Of a DNA stretch of 7,265 bases, positions 1-4,930 are shown piece after piece. This DNA comes from Bdellovibrionales bacterium (GTDB lineage: Bacteria; Bdellovibrionota; UBA1018; CAIPTA01). Both the position numbers and the translations under genes were made by a program. The notes beneath the pieces are model-generated. The model did not search any database. It was not told the origin of the DNA and saw only the letters and a list, made by a program, of their open reading frames with translations. Location: NCBI GenBank assembly GCA_021730855.1, contig JAKFYM010000120.1:1-7265 (forward strand). The letters run 5' to 3'. The first letter of the stretch is position 1. The number at the start of each line of letters is the position of its first letter.

Positions 1-158
1 GCGAGGCGGCGGGCGGGATCGATGGTGATGAGGCCCACGCGTTTTCCCGCCACGGCGGCTTTGAGGGCGAGGGCCGCGGCGGTGGTGGTTTTCCCCACGC
101 CCCCGGTGCCGCAGCAGAGGAGCATTTTTTTAGCAAAGAGTGGGTGCAGTCGGCTCAT
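1..158 (-). CDS. ArsA/GET3-family ATPase, N-terminal part (cut by window edge)
   Basis: Only the first 52 codons are in the window; the gene continues beyond base 1. The start ATG at 158 overlaps the stop of the upstream ATPase gene in an ATGA arrangement, so the two are very likely translationally coupled. The visible protein has a P-loop GTGGVGKT at about residues 17-24, followed by a helix, a strand and the motif LITIDPAR at about 43-50. This is the usual start of ArsA/GET3-type ATPases (deviant Walker A, then the conserved Asp-Pro-Ala region). These proteins are cytoplasmic ATP-driven dimers that act on anions or on client membrane proteins; which applies here cannot be read from the fragment. 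The P-loop is more canonical than that of its neighbour. The fold assignment is firm, the function unknown. Confidence 0.85.
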   Translation of the reverse strand, partial: MSRLHPLFAKKMLLCCGTGGVGKTTTAAALALKAAVAGKRVGLITIDPARRL

Positions 159-1045
159 GCGAGGGCCTCGGAGATCTGCAGGAAAAGCGGGGGCGAGTGG
201 GGGACGGGGAAGAAAAAGGGAATGCTTTGCGATTTTTTTAGATCGGAGACCGCCTCCTTTTCCCGAGCATGGCGCGCGCGCGTATAGCGATAGGCTTTCC
301 AGGGAAGGGTATTTTTTTCGTCTTCTTTTAGAGCGGGCAGTGCAGGAAAGCATTTGTTGACGAGGACAAAGGGCGGGGGAAAATCTTTGGCCAGATTTTT
401 TTCCAGCTCAAGAGTTTCTTGCACCGACATTTCTTCCGGGATGGTGGTGAGCACAAGCCCGGTGCGTTTGGGATCTCCGAGGAACTCCACCATGAGCGAG
501 GCATCCCGGAAGATCGGGCCCACTTTGGTGATCTTGCGGAAATTCGCGGGGGCGCGCAGGAGCGCGAGCGCATGGCCGGTGGCGGGAGCATCGAGCACGA
601 TGAGATCAGGGGCAAAGGATTTCTGCGGGCGCGTGACGCTATGCCAAAGCTTTCCTAGGGTGACGAGGTCAGGAAGCCCGGGCACCACCTCCAGGAGCGA
701 GGCCGTGATGCGGTTGTTGAGCAGCACTCCGGCCAGGCCGGCGGTGGGGAGTTTCAGGTCCACATATTCCGCAAGCGAGAGCGTGGGATTGAGCACGCTG
801 GCGTAGATCTCCACCTGCGTATGGGGCAGTGTGACGAGCTCGGGCTTATGGCTAAGGCGCGTGCATTCTAGGAGCTCCGGGAGGCGCGTAAAGTCTTTGT
901 CGCGCTTGCGCCCAATCTCCACCAGCCAGATTTTTTTCCCCCCAAGCGCCAGGCGATGGGCCAGCGCCAAAGCAAGCAGCGATTTTCCCGCCCCCCCTTT
1001 GCCAGTGACCACCAGCAATTTTTTCGTCCCCATTTCCGCAATCAT
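155..1045 (-). CDS. ArsA/GET3-family ATPase
   Basis: A 296-residue cytoplasmic P-loop ATPase. Visible motifs, in order, are: Walker A GKGGAGKS (about 15-22), VPGLPDLVTLGKLW (about 121-134, equivalent to the family's PGxxE/D helix), LIVLDAPATGHAL (about 148-160, the ArsA DxAPTGH switch II motif), TTIPEEMSVQET (about 200-211) and LVNK (about 228-231, a base-recognition motif). Length fits a single-domain ArsA/GET3 protein. Known family roles are arsenite-pump energising or tail-anchored protein handling; no arsB, arsC or arsR gene is nearby, so an arsenic role is not supported. The 4-base overlap with a second ArsA-like gene suggests the two products work as a pair, perhaps a heterodimer. An alternative start is ATG at 1033, four codons in; neither start has a clear ribosome binding site. 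A candidate promoter lies immediately upstream. Confidence 0.9.
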   Translation of the reverse strand: MIAEMGTKKLLVVTGKGGAGKSLLALALAHRLALGGKKIWLVEIGRKRDKDFTRLPELLECTRLSHKPELVTLPHTQVEIYASVLNPTLSLAEYVDLKLPTAGLAGVLLNNRITASLLEVVPGLPDLVTLGKLWHSVTRPQKSFAPDLIVLDAPATGHALALLRAPANFRKITKVGPIFRDASLMVEFLGDPKRTGLVLTTIPEEMSVQETLELEKNLAKDFPPPFVLVNKCFPALPALKEDEKNTLPWKAYRYTRARHAREKEAVSDLKKSQSIPFFFPVPHSPPLFLQISEALA

Positions 1046-1053
1046 GTAGAGGC

Positions 1054-1081
1054 ACTATAGCGACGCCAGGCCAGCTTGCAA
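1054..1081 (-). promoter_or_regulatory. Candidate sigma70-type promoter of the ArsA-like gene pair
   Basis: On the minus strand TTGCAA (1081-1076) is followed after 16 bases by TATAGT (1059-1054). Transcription would start around 1047, so the mRNA would be nearly leaderless for the ATG at 1045, or have a leader of about 14 bases for the ATG at 1033. Seen in the sequence; activity is inferred. Confidence 0.45.
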
Positions 1082-1105
1082 ATGCCCAATGCGTATGGCA
1101 ATAAT
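1076..1105 (+). promoter_or_regulatory. Candidate promoter of tRNA-Ala
   Basis: TTGCAA (1076-1081) is followed after 18 bases by AATAAT (1100-1105), which would place a start near 1112, some 14 bases before the mature tRNA. The -35 hexamer is self-complementary and is the same one used by the divergent ArsA-side candidate promoter. Confidence 0.4.
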
Positions 1106-1116
1106 GCTGGCTTCTG

Positions 1117-2913
1117 CTAGACGGAGGGCGCGTAGCTCAGCTGGTAGAGCACCACAATGGCATTGTGGGGGTCATCGGTTCGATCCCGTTCGCGTCCACC
1201 AATACCAACCCTAGGTACACCACCGTCCACAGAAATGCGGGATGGATACCTGGGGTTCTTTTTTATGGAATAGATATTGTTAGACATGGCCTCGGAGTTT
1301 TCCTCCGAGGCCATCTTTTTGGATGAGATTGGTTGAACAGTGATCTGCTCTTTAGCAGTCACATAGTAGGCGTAAAGCCCTTCGCGTGTGTATATAAGGC
1401 TATCCACGAGACGGCGTAAAAGACGACGTTTCATTGCTTGGCTGGCTTTCGACCAACCCTTCTTAAATTCTTGGGCATTGGACTCTATGACAGAGCGGCC
1501 AGCCTTCGCATCATTGATTTCCTCAATTTTCAGTACCAGAGCTTCGCGGTCAGTAATGAGTAGCTTTTTCTTTGCAGCCAGCTTCTCAAGTTTCTCGTGT
1601 ACGAGATTGATAACGTCAGGGTTTTTGGAAACCTGATCCATGAGCTTCATCGCCCCATCAATTTCGCTTTCGACTCCGACGATCTCACGTTGAACGCGAT
1701 CACGTTCGGCCACCAAATCGCTTCCTTCGGCACCAATAGATTTACGCAGATTCGTTTCCACATAGTCAAAGTGACCGCCACGAAATAAAATTTCTGTCAA
1801 ATGGGCGATTGTGATTGTCTCTACTTCGTCCGCGCGAAGGCGTTTGGTTTTACAGTTGATGGTTTCACCAACCACCAGTTTGTGCCCATAGTAACGATGC
1901 ACTTCATTTCTGCCGTGAGATGCTTGGCCGATCAAGGCTCTACCGCAGTCACCGCAACGAAGAACGCCAGACAGTGGGAAGAAGCGACGTTCACCATCAG
2001 CGATACGGCTTCTTTCTTTTCTCCAGTTTTCTTCGATTAACTTTTGTGCCGCTATAAAATCCTTCTCTTCAACGATACCAGTCCACGAAGCCTTTACGAC
2101 TTGGTAACGATGCCAAGGTTTCAAAGTTTCTTGCGGTTCATCTTTGTGCTTCTTATTAACCTCTCGCTTGCCAACGTAGGCCAAGTTTGTAAGAAGGTTT
2201 CTTACAGAGCTTACGGTCCATCGTCCTTCCGCCGCATGGCGAGCCTTGCGGCCTTTTCCAACTTTGGGGCTAATGCTTGTGGCATTTAGCTTTACTGCCG
2301 TCGTCTGAAGACTCCCAGTTTCCAAGTACAGTGAGAAAGCTTTTCTTACGCCAGGAGCTTCAGCTTTATTGACCACAAGTTTTCCAGAATTCTCAGGATC
2401 TTTATCAAATCCAAGAATCGCATTGCCGCCGTTCAAAAGCCCGCGCATTGCACGAGAATTGAAGTTCATCGACACACGTTCGGACGTTTGCTTGCGCTCA
2501 AACTGTGCCAAGTTAATCATATTATAGATCATCATTTCGCCGACAGGTGTACTCGTATCAAATTGCTCTTTGACGGACAAAAACTTAGCTTTGTGCGCTT
2601 CCAGATCCTCAAGTAATCCACAAAAATCTGAGATATTGCGCGAGAGCCGCGACAAATCGGATACAAGAATCAAATTGATTTTACCCGCGCGAATATCACG
2701 AAGCATCCGTTGATATGCAGGACGGCGTGTATCTTTTGCTGAAAATCCGTCATCAATATAAGTATCGACGACCTTTCCCCATCCTTTTTCTTGAAGATTC
2801 TTAGACGCGACGAAATTCTTCAAACGATATTGCTGGCTTTCGAGTGATCCATCAATGACCTGAGCCTGCTCTTCCGTGGACACTCGAACGTAAGCACCAA
2901 TTTTATGCGACAT
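1117..2913 (-). CDS. Large serine recombinase (site-specific integrase)
   Basis: A 598-residue frame that catalyses DNA strand exchange through a covalent phosphoserine link. The resolvase-type catalytic domain (about 5-150) has the nucleophile Ser12 in YVRVST and the motif LVSDLSRLSRN (about 83-93). A recombinase domain follows (about 165-300), then a zinc-ribbon segment with CGDC and a later Cys (about 318-360), then a long charged coiled coil (about 400-470), the usual build of large serine integrases. The start ATG at 2913 has the upstream AAGGAAG ribosome binding site and overlaps the preceding gene by 11 bases. The last ~28 residues are read antisense through the tRNA-Ala gene, so in the excised circle the C-terminus would be different. 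Which end is native is unknown. A perfect 12-bp hairpin lies in codons 534-543. Confidence 0.93.
   Translation of the reverse strand: MSHKIGAYVRVSTEEQAQVIDGSLESQQYRLKNFVASKNLQEKGWGKVVDTYIDDGFSAKDTRRPAYQRMLRDIRAGKINLILVSDLSRLSRNISDFCGLLEDLEAHKAKFLSVKEQFDTSTPVGEMMIYNMINLAQFERKQTSERVSMNFNSRAMRGLLNGGNAILGFDKDPENSGKLVVNKAEAPGVRKAFSLYLETGSLQTTAVKLNATSISPKVGKGRKARHAAEGRWTVSSVRNLLTNLAYVGKREVNKKHKDEPQETLKPWHRYQVVKASWTGIVEEKDFIAAQKLIEENWRKERSRIADGERRFFPLSGVLRCGDCGRALIGQASHGRNEVHRYYGHKLVVGETINCKTKRLRADEVETITIAHLTEILFRGGHFDYVETNLRKSIGAEGSDLVAERDRVQREIVGVESEIDGAMKLMDQVSKNPDVINLVHEKLEKLAAKKKLLITDREALVLKIEEINDAKAGRSVIESNAQEFKKGWSKASQAMKRRLLRRLVDSLIYTREGLYAYYVTAKEQITVQPISSKKMASEENSEAMSNNIYSIKKNPRYPSRISVDGGVPRVGIGGRERDRTDDPHNAIVVLYQLSYAPSV
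1126..1201 (+). tRNA. tRNA-Ala(GGC)
   Basis: A complete 76-base tRNA with encoded CCA. The 7-bp acceptor stem GGGCGCG/CGCGTCC contains the G3-U70 wobble pair that is the alanine identity element. The D arm is GCTC...GAGC. The anticodon stem is CCACA/TGTGG around loop ATGGCAT, giving anticodon GGC, with the A32-U38 combination known to be typical of the bacterial Ala-GGC isoacceptor. The T arm is ATCGG-TTCGATC-CCGTT with a T50-T64 mismatch, followed by discriminator A and CCA. The gene is the likely integration target of the element to its right, because the recombinase frame abuts and overlaps it. The part 3' of the crossover may come from the element rather than the original chromosome. Confidence 0.96.
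1150..1260. other. Probable attachment junction (attL-like) at the tRNA 3' end
   Basis: GC-rich chromosomal sequence with ArsA-like genes ends at the tRNA. Immediately beyond it the sequence becomes less GC-rich and consists only of recombination and transfer genes, with the recombinase closest to the tRNA. That is the standard geometry of an element inserted at a tRNA. The exact crossover point cannot be fixed because the other end lies outside the window and no second copy of the tRNA 3' end is present here. The limits given are approximate. Confidence 0.5.
1207..1264 (+). terminator. Candidate intrinsic terminator of tRNA-Ala
   Basis: An 11-bp stem with one G-T pair (AACCCTAGGTA at 1207-1217 with TACCTGGGGTT at 1247-1257) encloses a long partly paired loop and is followed by six T residues at 1259-1264. 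It begins six bases after the tRNA and lies antisense within the recombinase frame. The loop is longer than in typical terminators, which lowers confidence. Confidence 0.4.
1286..1320 (+). terminator. Perfect 12-bp hairpin plus T-tract (terminator-like) inside the recombinase gene
   Basis: ATGGCCTCGGAG (1286-1297), a five-base loop and CTCCGAGGCCAT (1303-1314) form a perfect stem, followed on the plus strand by C and five T (1316-1320). It could stop plus-strand readthrough from the tRNA into the element, antisense to the recombinase. On the minus strand it lacks a following T-tract and encodes MASEENSEAM. Structure is certain; terminator function is inferred. Confidence 0.6.
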
Positions 2914-3103
2914 CTTTTTCTTCCTTTCTTATCCGGTTCACTCGCTTGCGCGTTTTTCCCAGGAGGATGATCTGGGAAACAAGACTGGCAATTTCATCCA
3001 GCCTTGCAGGATCGTTCGCAGCTTGATCTGTGACCGGAATCAACTGAACACTCAACTGGTCGAAGCTGGCAAATTTGCCAGATTTCCCTGGTTTGGGTGC
3101 CAT
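2903..3103 (-). CDS. Small basic protein of unknown function, coupled to the recombinase
   Basis: A 66-residue protein not recognised as any family. It starts at ATG 3103 with AAGGAAAC just upstream and ends in an 11-base overlap with the recombinase start, so the two are probably co-translated. The N-terminus is basic and glycine/lysine-rich (MAPKPGKSGK), the middle is acidic to neutral with a predicted helix (RLDEIASLVSQIILLG), and the C-terminus is strongly basic (KTRKRVNRIRKEEK). Size, charge and position would suit a recombinase partner or a recombination directionality factor, but nothing in the sequence proves this. A 16-bp perfect palindrome lies in its first codons. Confidence 0.6.
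   Translation of the reverse strand: MAPKPGKSGKFASFDQLSVQLIPVTDQAANDPARLDEIASLVSQIILLGKTRKRVNRIRKEEKDVA
3066..3081. repeat. 16-bp perfect palindrome (possible operator)
   Basis: CTGGCAAATTTGCCAG is fully self-complementary and lies in codons 8-13 of the 66-residue gene. A third half-site TTTGCCAG occurs upstream at 3119-3126, between this gene and the XRE-type gene. The arrangement resembles a dimeric regulator site controlling the last two genes of the operon. The binding protein is unknown; the neighbouring XRE-type or ribbon-helix-helix-like proteins are candidates. Confidence 0.4.
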
Positions 3104-3129
3104 TTGTTTCCTTGCTAGTTTGCCAGAAC

Positions 3130-3354
3130 TTATTTCGGTTCATGGCGATTCAGCTCCTCAATAAATGCCAAAGCCTCTTTCTTTGAAAGTGAGGCGGTGT
3201 AACGAAGAACCTTCATGGCTAGGCGGCTTGGATTGCGAACACCATTTTCAATGTTCATCATACTTCCATAACTAGACAGCCCCAAAAATTTAGCAAATTC
3301 GTGACGATCCAATTCAAGCCGCTCCCTAAGTCTTTCTATTTCGCCATTTCGCAT
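3130..3354 (-). CDS. XRE-type helix-turn-helix regulator
   Basis: A 74-residue protein that is almost entirely one DNA-binding domain. Residues 5-50 have the pattern of an XRE/Cro-type fold: an amphipathic first helix (IERLRERLELDRHEF), the scanning helix EFAKFLGLS, the recognition region YGSMMNIENGVRNPS, and a closing helix with the conserved MKVLRY. The C-terminal helix (SKKEALAFIEELNRH) probably supports dimerisation. The ATG at 3354 has a good upstream AAGGAAGAAG. It starts 13 bases after the stop of the ribbon-helix-helix-like gene and is followed by the 66-residue gene, so it belongs to the same operon. Likely role: control of element maintenance or excision genes, by inference from position. 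An operator-like inverted repeat lies just upstream at 3383-3410. Confidence 0.8.
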   Translation of the reverse strand: MRNGEIERLRERLELDRHEFAKFLGLSSYGSMMNIENGVRNPSRLAMKVLRYTASLSKKEALAFIEELNRHEPK

Positions 3355-3366
3355 TCTTCTTCCTTA

Positions 3367-3942
3367 CTAAGATGCCAATTCACTATCATTGATAGTATCA
3401 TCAATGATAGCATTCCTTGTCAATGGCTTCTTATTTTTCTTTGAAACGTGCGTCGAACCGCACGGCGGTTGAGCGAGCGCAGCCAGTTCAGGAGGCAAAA
3501 CGCCTGTTTCCTTAGCTCGCTTCAATAGGGCTTCTAAATAAGCGATCCTGTCAAAGTGCGCGGCGCGAACTTCTTGAATTTCGGACTCTCCGGCAGTTTC
3601 GGCGAAACGTCGGAGAACCCAATTTAGAATTTGAGGCCGCGTTACTTTCCCGGCCTCGAATCCCGTATTCACCCTGGAGGCCAAATCATCGAGGCATCGG
3701 CTGGATTCTTGCGAAATGATGACTCGGCTAATGCCCTGAGCTTCGCTGGATTCACTGGCCTCCATCGGTGAACTGTCAGGTTCACCGACAAGCTGCGCGG
3801 CGACTGAGCGCCCTTTACGGCCCCTACGACTAGAAACAGGAACCTCTTCATATATCGACAAATCAGCTTTTACATCCTGATCTCCAGAGACACCCCTGGC
3901 CGTGTGCATTTCTTCCCCTTCTTTAATATTTAAATTCTTCAT
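3367..3942 (-). CDS. Putative ribbon-helix-helix DNA-binding protein (relaxosome accessory candidate)
   Basis: A 191-residue protein starting at ATG 3942, chosen because AAAGGA lies six bases upstream; the frame extends to a TTG at 4011, but that lies within the inverted repeat. The first 70 residues look disordered, with a basic patch SRRGRKGRS (about 38-46) resembling an AT-hook. Residues about 71-115 read as strand (ISRVIIS), helix (SSRCLDDLASRV) and helix (TRPQILNWVLRRFAE), compatible with a ribbon-helix-helix fold. A helical segment follows (about 120-145), then a basic tail (SKKNKKPLTR). Proteins of this kind often bind beside oriT to help relaxases or repress transfer operons. Its gene lies directly beside a 126-base inverted repeat, which fits. 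No close family was recognised, so the role is inferred. Confidence 0.6.
   Translation of the reverse strand: MKNLNIKEGEEMHTARGVSGDQDVKADLSIYEEVPVSSRRGRKGRSVAAQLVGEPDSSPMEASESSEAQGISRVIISQESSRCLDDLASRVNTGFEAGKVTRPQILNWVLRRFAETAGESEIQEVRAAHFDRIAYLEALLKRAKETGVLPPELAALAQPPCGSTHVSKKNKKPLTRNAIIDDTINDSELAS
3383..3410. repeat. Operator-like inverted repeat upstream of the XRE-type gene
   Basis: CTATCATTGAT (3383-3393) and ATCAATGATAG (3400-3410) are perfect inverted repeats separated by six bases, and the left half is itself near-palindromic (CTATCA-T-TGATAG). The element lies in the final codons of the upstream gene, about 30 bases before the XRE-type start. Its size and layout suit a site for a small dimeric regulator, possibly autoregulation. 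No core promoter was identified beside it. Confidence 0.5.
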
Positions 3943-3948
3943 ACCTAA

Positions 3949-3954
3949 TCCTTT
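3949..3954 (-). promoter_or_regulatory. Ribosome binding site deciding the start at 3942
   Basis: AAAGGA on the minus strand, six bases before ATG 3942. It sits three bases from the foot of the large inverted repeat, so a structured leader could influence access to it. Confidence 0.7.
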
Positions 3955-3956
3955 CA

Positions 3957-4082
3957 GACTTACCCACCCCCGAAATTTATCTGACCCAGACTCAAGACCC
4001 CTTTCAACCAATGTACTCGTTGGGTGGGAGGGGTCTTGAGTCGATCAGGGGCAGACCGATAGGTTTCGGGGGTGGGTAAGTC
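3957..4082. repeat. 126-base nested inverted repeat (oriT or regulatory candidate)
   Basis: Outer arms of 19 bp match perfectly (3957-3975, GACTTACCCACCCCCGAAA, with its complement at 4064-4082). Inner arms of 14 bp match perfectly (3989-4002, GACTCAAGACCCCT, with 4029-4042), and CAAC (4005-4008) can pair with GTTG (4019-4022) at the tip. The two arms differ in length by eight bases, leaving internal bulges. The arms are G-rich on the plus strand, with GGGTGGG at 4022-4028 and 4070-4076. It fills the non-coding gap between the Replic_Relax-like gene and the putative DNA-binding protein, the place expected for oriT or for control of the downstream operon. No promoter hexamers of good quality were found in it. 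Confidence 0.75.
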
Positions 4083-4162
4083 GTTGTTTGCAAAATGGAT
4101 TTCTCAGAATTTTGCTTTCAAAATTTTCTTGCCAAAACGAGATGCGTTTCTCACTTACCGTA

Positions 4163-4930
4163 TCACTTATTCAGACTAAGATTTTCTTTCGCAAGGCTTG
4201 TCCATTGCCGGATAGAAGCGACTCCGCGACTGAGATGGATGTTCGCTGTATCAGGCGACTTCAACCATTCATTCATCAGTCCGAATCCAACAGGACGCTC
4301 CCAAGAAGGATAATGAACCGCTGTCATAGCGCGACCGATCCGATTGAAGATGGTTTGCTGGTCTGAAATAAAGATGACCGCTTGAATCGTCTTGGCGTTC
4401 GCATAGCTATTCATGACGGACTTGTAACGCTCAAGACTCTTCAAAGATTGCTCAACTTCGATGGCAACTCTTTGAAACTGTCCAGTCCCGCGAAGATCAA
4501 GAATCAGGTCCGGAAATTTAGTGCTTTTGCCTTCGGGTGCGGTCTTCATCCACAGCATGAACTTCTTCTTAAGTTCTGCCTCGGTCGTGAAATCATTCAC
4601 GACCGAGGCTTTCTCCAGACAAAGCGCAATTCTTGCGACCTTCTCATCGTGGTCAAAAAGACTGATATGCGGATGCGTGACTGCCACAAGCCCTTGCTTC
4701 TGAAGTACCTCCAGAGCCTTCGGTGCTAGCACCAGAACATTGCGAAGCATCTTCGATGGATGGCTACGAAAATATCCCTGGTCCATCAAGTTATTCCAGA
4801 TTCGAGCATTTTGAGCCCGCGAGCGTTGAGCAAAAAACTCGTGCCAGAGTGGTTTGCTCAGGAAACCTGTCTTCGCCGCAAATAGAATTTCGCGCAAAGG
4901 AACGGCACGGGGCTTCACTGCGCGTCCCAT
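4163..4930 (-). CDS. Replication-relaxation (Replic_Relax)-family-like protein, candidate DNA-processing protein
   Basis: A 255-residue protein. The N-terminal ~80 residues look like a winged helix (AQNARIWNNLMDQGYFRSHP, then strands LVLAPKALEVL). LFDHDEKVARIAL (about 91-103) matches the His-Asp motif typical of the Replic_Relax family. The core FPDLILDL (about 139-146) followed by VAIEVEQSLKSLERY (about 155-169) gives a PD...ExE pattern, as in PD-(D/E)xK-like folds. Family members are linked to plasmid replication or mobilization; the exact activity is poorly known. Its start overlaps the lipoprotein stop by 16 bases, and downstream is the large inverted repeat. By context it may act as a relaxase-like or origin-binding protein. 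The start ATG has only a weak ribosome binding site, so translation is probably coupled. A perfect 14-bp hairpin lies in codons 108-118. Confidence 0.7.
   Translation of the reverse strand: MGRAVKPRAVPLREILFAAKTGFLSKPLWHEFFAQRSRAQNARIWNNLMDQGYFRSHPSKMLRNVLVLAPKALEVLQKQGLVAVTHPHISLFDHDEKVARIALCLEKASVVNDFTTEAELKKKFMLWMKTAPEGKSTKFPDLILDLRGTGQFQRVAIEVEQSLKSLERYKSVMNSYANAKTIQAVIFISDQQTIFNRIGRAMTAVHYPSWERPVGFGLMNEWLKSPDTANIHLSRGVASIRQWTSLAKENLSLNK
4578..4609. repeat. Perfect 14-bp hairpin inside the Replic_Relax-like gene
   Basis: GCCTCGGTCGTGAA (4578-4591), loop ATCA and TTCACGACCGAGGC (4596-4609) form a perfect, GC-rich stem with a four-base loop. It lies in coding sequence for ASVVNDFTTEA. There is no long T-tract on either side, so a standard intrinsic terminator is unlikely. 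Confidence 0.8.

Larger units (their letters stand above)
3943..4162. other. Non-coding gap of 220 bases
   Basis: The only sizeable non-coding stretch in the element. It contains the nested inverted repeat (3957-4082) and, on the Replic_Relax-like side, an AT-rich segment (4083-4162) with a weak 9-bp hairpin (4106-4114 with 4119-4127). No supported gene lies in it. The mix of a GC-rich dyad beside an AT-rich tract is common in transfer or replication origins. Confidence 0.6.

Noticed and set aside
1117..1201. C-terminal RTDDPHNAIVVLYQLSY segment as a conserved protein domain
   Set aside because: It is the antisense translation of the tRNA-Ala gene, so similarity to other proteins there would reflect the tRNA, not protein homology.
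1126..1201. T-arm mismatch as proof that integration damaged the tRNA
   Set aside because: All other helices and the identity pair are intact, and T-arm mismatches also occur in functional tRNAs; without the empty site the cause cannot be told.
1801..2289. Plus-strand frames within the recombinase gene
   Set aside because: They are open only as shadows of the minus-strand gene, lack ribosome binding sites and show no recognisable protein motifs.
4009..4011. TTG at 4011 as the start of the ribbon-helix-helix-like gene
   Set aside because: It lies inside the inverted repeat without a ribosome binding site, while ATG 3942 has AAAGGA at six bases.
4022..4051. G-quadruplex on the plus strand within the inverted repeat
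   Set aside because: Four G-tracts exist but the last loop is 14 bases long, and the same bases are better explained as arms of the dyad.
4106..4127. AT-rich 9-bp hairpin after the Replic_Relax-like gene as a terminator
   Set aside because: The stem is weak, contains a G-T pair, and no T-tract follows on the minus strand.
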